DNA from: Chitinophagales bacterium
GTDB taxonomy: Bacteria > Bacteroidota > Bacteroidia > Chitinophagales > UBA8649
Assembly: GCA_020635995.1 (NCBI GenBank)
Contig: JACJYS010000001.1
Coordinates: 682,001 to 746,000, forward strand
DNA length: 64,000 nucleotides
Reading direction: 5' to 3'
Made by a program: the position numbers and the translations under genes. This document shows, in pieces, positions 59,502 to 64,000 of the stretch. The notes under the pieces are model-generated. The model was not told the DNA's origin and did no database searches. It worked only from the letters and a program-made list of their open reading frames with translations. The number at the start of each line of letters is the position of its first letter. Position 1 is the stretch's first letter.

Positions 59502-60657
59502 GAATCGCTGTAACAGTTATAATTATTAGCTTTGAGGGCAATCAAAGGTTATGAATAAAAAAAGTGCTTAAGCTGTGGTAAAGGATTTACCAAGAAAAAT
59601 GGAAAAGTTAAAGGTGTTCAATTGTATAAATGCTCTTATTGTGGGAAACAATTTTTAGGAGGTAATAGGATTGACAATAAGATTCTTTGGGATGAATACT
59701 TATATGGAAAACAAACCTATTCTCAACTTGCTATTAGATATACATGTTCAGTAAAAACCATTCAAAGAAGATTGGATTCTATTTTAGTTGAATTAAAATC
59801 AAAAGTTCCAAGAGAAGTAGTTGTTCTTATGGATACAACCTATTGGGGAAGGAACTTTGGCGTTATGTTGTTTAAGGATAGTCTAACAAAAGAGAATTTA
59901 TTGAAGTACTATGTCAGAACAGAAACAAATGCTTTATATATCAAGGGAATCAATGAATTAAAATCTTTGGGGTTTAAGATTAATGGTATTGTTTGTGATG
60001 GAAGAAAAGGTTTAATCCAATCATTTGATGTTCCTGTTCAAATGTGTCAATTTCATCAATCTGCAATTATACGAAGATATTTAACCAAGAACCCCAAACT
60101 TATAGCATCTAAAGAACTAATGGAAGTTGTCAATTTAATGAAGCAAACAGATAAAGAATCTTTTACAGGAGCTTTAGATTTATGGTTTAATAAATGGGAA
60201 GACTTTCTCAATGAAAGAACGATTAACCCCGTTACAAATAAATCCTTTTATACACATAAAAAATTACGAAGTGCATATAGAAGTTTAAAAAATAATTTAC
60301 CTTGGTTATTTACTTGGTACGATTATATAGAACTTAATATTCCAAACACTACCAATGCTATTGATGGTCATTTTGCAGACTTAAAGAATAAACTAAGAAA
60401 CCACAATGGATTATCTAAAAAAAGAAAAATTAAATTTATAGATGAGTTTTTAAAGGCATAAAGCTCTCCAAAAATAGCTATGGACTCCTAATTTTAGCAG
60501 TCCATAGTACCGATATTTTTATCGAGCATCTACATTATCCCTGACGAGTTGCTCTCCAGCAGAGCTCGCTTCCGTTTATATAGACAACACAAATTTGGAA
60601 AATTAAATTTGACAATCCTAAAAAACATAAAAAATAGAGCCTAAAAAATGTCCATTA
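59480..60657 (+). mobile_element. Insertion sequence with 18-bp terminal inverted repeats
   Basis: TAATGGACATTTTTTAGG (59480-59497) and its exact complement CCTAAAAAATGTCCATTA (60640-60657) bracket a transposase gene, 1178 bases in all. A diverged copy of the right end (CCTAATTTTTGTCCATTA) sits at 60680-60697. No target duplication is clear. The transposase frame requires a -1 shift (see 59551). Confidence 0.78.
59551..60461 (+). CDS. DDE-type transposase with a frameshift at an A7 run
   Basis: The ATG at 59551 opens MNKKSA and stops at once; slipping back one base at the seven A residues (59557-59563) gives KKCLSCGKGFTKKNGKVKGVQLYKC and joins the long frame to 60461, about 303 residues. This restores a zinc ribbon (CxxC...CxxC) before a helix-turn-helix (YSQLAIRYTCSVKTIQRRL) and an RNase-H-like core: VLMDTTYWG, IVCDGRKG, CQFHQ and TTNAIDGHFADLKNKL. 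The pattern is close to IS1249/IS256-like transposases, where the last position is usually Glu (here Asp). The run may be a programmed shift or an inactivating mutation. Confidence 0.75.
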
Positions 60658-60877
60658 GAACTTCACGTCTGAAAAATAGCCTAATTTTTGTCCATTATTC
60701 CAAAAAGGATAAAGAATATAATACTGTTTATTTTTTTAATATTGTAAATTACCTTAATGTTTATATTGAATTTATTTAAGAATTGGTGGTAGATAATTTT
60801 GGATTGAGAGTTTAATAAAAAAAGTGGAAATCGGCAGGGATATCCACTACGGGGGCAAAAGTTTCGCATCTAACAGT
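60462..60877. other. 416-base region: IS right end and degenerate repeats
   Basis: Holds a hairpin TATGGACT/AGTCCATA (60479-60486 with 60499-60506) just after the transposase, the IS right end (60640-60657), a diverged second copy of it (60680-60697), and a sequence around 60808-60850 similar to 59088-59130. No gene is seen. Confidence 0.6.
60680..60697 (-). repeat. Diverged second copy of the IS right-end repeat
   Basis: CCTAATTTTTGTCCATTA differs from the IS end at 60640-60657 by three bases. It may be the end of an older copy of the same IS type. Confidence 0.5.
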
Positions 60878-63800
60878 CTAAAAATCTTTGCTAATCACTA
60901 CCTTTTTATTGCTTATCAACATGCCTGTTTTATCCTTTATGGTAAGGTTGTAAATGCCGCTTGTCCAATCAACAGTTGAGATATTATTCTTTCTATCAGT
61001 TATATTGCCGGTATAAATAATCTGCCCTAGAGTGTTGGAAATTTGTACGGTATAATCCTTTTCATCTTCATTTAATTCTAAGGTAAAGGAGTTGGATGTA
61101 GGGTTGGGATAAATAGTCCAGCTTAAATCAGATGGATTAATATTGATAATCCCAACATTGTCTTTTACAAAAAGATGTGTAATGATAACACTATCACAAT
61201 TATTTATTGTTTGTAATGTATCGTAATAGATTCCTGTTTGATTAACAACTGTACCATTTGGTAAAGTATAAGTTTCTGTATTTAAAATGGTGTCAAAAAT
61301 TGAGATTGTAAATGAATTGTCAATAAAAATATCATATTTTACAATTGAATCGCAACCATTAATTGATAATAGAGTGTCATATATGCTTTGACTTAGGAAA
61401 TACAATATACCATTAACAGCTACACTATCGCAAGCCTCAATTTGTTCAGTTTTAAATGTTCCATTATTGATAGTAAGAATTGTATTTAAAACAGAATCAC
61501 AACCATTTGGTGTAGTAAAAGATTGAACTAAATTTTGTGAAGAAGTGTACCAATTTCCCATAAAATAGATACTATCACAAGCGGTTTCAATTTGGGTTTC
61601 GAATGTTGAGTAATGAATGGTCAAATCGGTATTGATAATCGAATCGCAACCGTTAACAGTTTGGAAGGTATCTCTAATGAACTGAGAAGCCAAATACCAG
61701 TTATCATTAATTTGAGCAGAATCACATTCAGTCACCGTTTCATTTTGAATTACCGAATTGTAAATTGTTATATCCGTTTGAACAACCGAATCGCAACCAT
61801 TTGATGTTGAGAGCGTATCGTAGATCGTTTGAGAACTGTAGAACCAATCTCCAAAAATTTCTAAACTATCACAAGCGGTTTCAATTTGGGTTTCGAATGT
61901 TGAGTAATGAATAGTTAAATCGGTATTAATAATCGAATCACAACTATTTATAGTTTGGAAGGTATCTCTAACGAGTTGAGAAGTCAAATACCAATTACCA
62001 TTAATTTGAGTAGAATCACATGCAGTTACCAATTCATTTTGAACGACAGAATTGTAAATTGTTATATCCGTTTGAACAACCGAATCGCAACCGTTTAATG
62101 TTGAGAGCGTATCATAGATCGTTTGAGAACTGTAAAACCATGTGCCACCAACTAAAGCAGAATCACATGCCTCTATCTGTAAAGCATTAGTCTGAATAGA
62201 ATTGTTGATTACCAAATGAGTTTCTAATATTGAATCGCATCCGAAATTTGATTTGAGTATTGTGAAAATGGTGTCATCTGCATAAAAGACCTGCTGATTA
62301 ATAATGGCACTATCGCAATACAAGGAAATTACAACGGACGTATCTGGATCTGGTATTACATCTATTAAAGTGTTAAAAACACTATTCGTTTTAATTGGGT
62401 AGTTATAATCAAAAAAGATCAATGCGTCATTGTCTACTATTGTGCCATTATTTAGCCCAGATTTCGGATATATTTGATAATTCACATATCCTTTACTAAG
62501 TATCGGAGAATTAGCACTGTTTGGTAATAAAATACTATCAAATCTAAAAATTATAATACTATCAGATACCAACTCTATTATCAAGTCTTCGTGACTTTTG
62601 TCAACGAGTAAAAAACTTGCAATATCTAAGTCTGTATCTATGGTATCTACTATTCTTACATCTATGGCTTCTGCATTTCCGATATTTTGAAAATTGATAA
62701 TATAGTTCAATGGATCATCTTTTATAACAAGATGATTATCGCATTCTCCATTAGGAATAACTTGTTTGTTGTTAGGGTCTAGGCTGTTCATCCATCCATA
62801 ACAATTAATACTTGTATTGTTAAATGAGTTGTAGTCGCCAGCAAATGGAGCTGAAACTGCTTTGATACAACTAATGCTATTGGTATTAAAAGTGGAGTCC
62901 ATTATCACAGTGATAACGGGAGTGATGCATCCAGAATCATAGTCTAAATTTGTGAAATTCCAAAAAAGTGAATCTCCAGCAATACTATCGGGAGTAATTG
63001 TAGAAGACTGATAGTTCATTAGCTCATCTAGAACCACTAAAAATTGTCCTGAAACTGGTGTGCAAGATGAATTACAAGAATTTGCAGTAATTTCATAACT
63101 TAAGCCAGGTCTAAAAGTAGTAGATGAGCTATAAATTGAAGAGATTAACTCAAAACTACCTATTACGGATGGTCCTTCTACGTACACAGAAGTACTCCTG
63201 CTGCATCCAACAGAATCAATTACCTCAAGATGATGAAATCCTTCAGTGAAAACGGTTAAAAATGAATCGTTAGGTGTTGAGGAATAATCCCAATAGTATT
63301 CAACAGGCCCTTTTGGATTGATAGTAGTGGCAACTATTTGTCCATCAGAAACACAATTTACCTCATTTATATCTTCAACAACCAAAGCCATAGATACGCA
63401 TGAGTCGGGGCTCAATTTTATGAAGTACTTATACCCAAGAGAATAAGCAGGAGTTTCACCTGGTCCAGGATCTAGGTCTGCACCTGCGGCAATTGTTCCA
63501 CATAGGAGGATGTTACCATCTTGGTTTAATCCTAGAACATATGCTTCGTCATTAGTTTGAATGCTACCAGATTTGAGAATTCTGGCCCATAAATAATTTC
63601 CAGCAGAATCTAAGGATACTACAAAAACATCACTGTAAGAAGAATTCCCAGAATTAAAAGCATTGATTCCAAGACCTGGATTTAAATCTAAAGATCCAAA
63701 GAAGGTTCCAGTAAAATATAAATTGTCATTTTCACCAATTGCCATCTGCACCATCTCATTTTCACCATACCCGCTAATATCATGCACCCAAACTAAATCT

Positions 63801-64000
63801 CCATTGTCATCCAAACGCATCACAAACATGTCAAAGGAGCCATTTGTATTTAGCAATGCAGTACCTGGATCTAAATCTGTATACCCTAAAAAATTTCCAC
63901 AAATAATGGTTCCATTGTTATCCGTAGATACAATCCCTGTGGGATATACTTTCCCTAGAGAATTGATTTCTTTGGCCCATAGAAAATCTCCAGCGGAGTT
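60878..64000 (-). CDS. T9SS type A surface protein with beta-propeller and CDS-repeats; 5' end outside the window
   Basis: The frame is open to the right edge, so the first in-window residues are not the start (a TTG at 63856 is not one). More than 1040 residues are seen. The upstream part has propeller-like repeats (GDFLWAKEINS, GDLVWVHDISGYG, GNYLWARILKS and DLDPG/DLNPG phrases), then a DUF11-like/DUF7619-like domain, then seven to eight units of CDSxxxNGxWYxxSQxxxDTxxTxxGCDSxxxTDLTI, and a T9SS type A sorting end (LSWTIYPNPTSNSFTLELNE...SGIYNLTIKDKTGM). It is probably a surface adhesin. Unit pairs alternate with near-identical sequences. Confidence 0.88.
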   Translation of the reverse strand, partial: NSAGDFLWAKEINSLGKVYPTGIVSTDNNGTIICGNFLGYTDLDPGTALLNTNGSFDMFVMRLDDNGDLVWVHDISGYGENEMVQMAIGENDNLYFTGTFFGSLDLNPGLGINAFNSGNSSYSDVFVVSLDSAGNYLWARILKSGSIQTNDEAYVLGLNQDGNILLCGTIAAGADLDPGPGETPAYSLGYKYFIKLSPDSCVSMALVVEDINEVNCVSDGQIVATTINPKGPVEYYWDYSSTPNDSFLTVFTEGFHHLEVIDSVGCSRSTSVYVEGPSVIGSFELISSIYSSSTTFRPGLSYEITANSCNSSCTPVSGQFLVVLDELMNYQSSTITPDSIAGDSLFWNFTNLDYDSGCITPVITVIMDSTFNTNSISCIKAVSAPFAGDYNSFNNTSINCYGWMNSLDPNNKQVIPNGECDNHLVIKDDPLNYIINFQNIGNAEAIDVRIVDTIDTDLDIASFLLVDKSHEDLIIELVSDSIIIFRFDSILLPNSANSPILSKGYVNYQIYPKSGLNNGTIVDNDALIFFDYNYPIKTNSVFNTLIDVIPDPDTSVVISLYCDSAIINQQVFYADDTIFTILKSNFGCDSILETHLVINNSIQTNALQIEACDSALVGGTWFYSSQTIYDTLSTLNGCDSVVQTDITIYNSVVQNELVTACDSTQINGNWYLTSQLVRDTFQTINSCDSIINTDLTIHYSTFETQIETACDSLEIFGDWFYSSQTIYDTLSTSNGCDSVVQTDITIYNSVIQNETVTECDSAQINDNWYLASQFIRDTFQTVNGCDSIINTDLTIHYSTFETQIETACDSIYFMGNWYTSSQNLVQSFTTPNGCDSVLNTILTINNGTFKTEQIEACDSVAVNGILYFLSQSIYDTLLSINGCDSIVKYDIFIDNSFTISIFDTILNTETYTLPNGTVVNQTGIYYDTLQTINNCDSVIITHLFVKDNVGIININPSDLSWTIYPNPTSNSFTLELNEDEKDYTVQISNTLGQIIYTGNITDRKNNISTVDWTSGIYNLTIKDKTGMLISNKKVVISKDF
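61400..62330 (-). repeat. Tandem CDS-type coding repeats with a two-unit higher-order period
   Basis: Units of about 147 bases encode CDS...GCDS...; a WFYSSQTIYDTLS unit alternates with a WYLxSQxxRDTFQT unit. Positions near 61600-61780 and 61900-62080 are near copies of each other, indicating recent duplication of the pair. Confidence 0.8.

Overview
The window is a piece of a low-GC Bacteroidota chromosome. The evidence is four large secreted proteins with type IX secretion (T9SS) type A or type B (gliding-motility-type) C-terminal sorting signals, a GSCFA protein, a bacterial group II geranylgeranylglyceryl-phosphate synthase, a metH split into separate genes, DUF2911, TAnnTTTG promoter elements instead of sigma70 -10 boxes, and little Shine-Dalgarno sequence. 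No genus can be named from this sequence alone. There is no rRNA operon, CRISPR array or prophage; two tRNA genes are present.

Bases 1-42.4 kb are mostly housekeeping. They hold a tandem pair of polyphosphate kinase 2 genes, a GH3/serine-hydrolase fusion, a DUF2911 protein, priA, metF, a cysteine-rich lipoprotein, the methyltransferase part of metH, guaB, an ArnT-like glycosyltransferase, pgsA with a PAP2 phosphatase, hflX, a CBS protein, rsgA overlapping a GGGP synthase, a DUF1801-radA pair, a T9SS type A cell-surface protein, TonB, a YgjP-like/membrane/PepF operon, a second-type clpP, glpK with a monooxygenase and a ChaN-like protein, a GSCFA/T9SS-B/IscA-type operon, a 5'-nucleotidase split in two genes, and dnaA. 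tRNA-Ser(GCT) and tRNA-Pro(TGG) follow, with a four-helix-bundle (23S-IVS family) gene between them that is flanked by imperfect inverted repeats.

Bases 42.4-48.2 kb are an accessory island and the most unusual part. A 1164-residue type IIG restriction-modification enzyme of the Eco57I type (PD-ExK nuclease, N6-adenine methylase, target-recognition region) carries a complete HUH/Y1 transposase-like (RAYT) domain inserted just before its NPPY motif. A family of perfect palindromes with the core AAGGGGTTTAAACCCCTT lies in frame at the 3' end of this gene and repeatedly downstream; a related palindrome lies inside the RAYT coding part. The 3' end of the gene is duplicated (one nearly complete copy and one short copy), and the main duplicate flanks a small cargo of a membrane protein and a 40-residue peptide.

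Bases 48.2-58.6 kb return to core genes (peptidoglycan-binding-like protein, dapD, an S41 protease, flavodoxin) and a 2111-residue T9SS type B adhesin with six internal repeats. Bases 58.6-60.8 kb hold remnants and an insertion sequence with 18-bp terminal inverted repeats. Its transposase needs a -1 shift at an A7 run, and its left end supplies the C-terminus of a small membrane-protein gene. The window ends inside another T9SS type A protein that is read on the minus strand and runs off the right edge.
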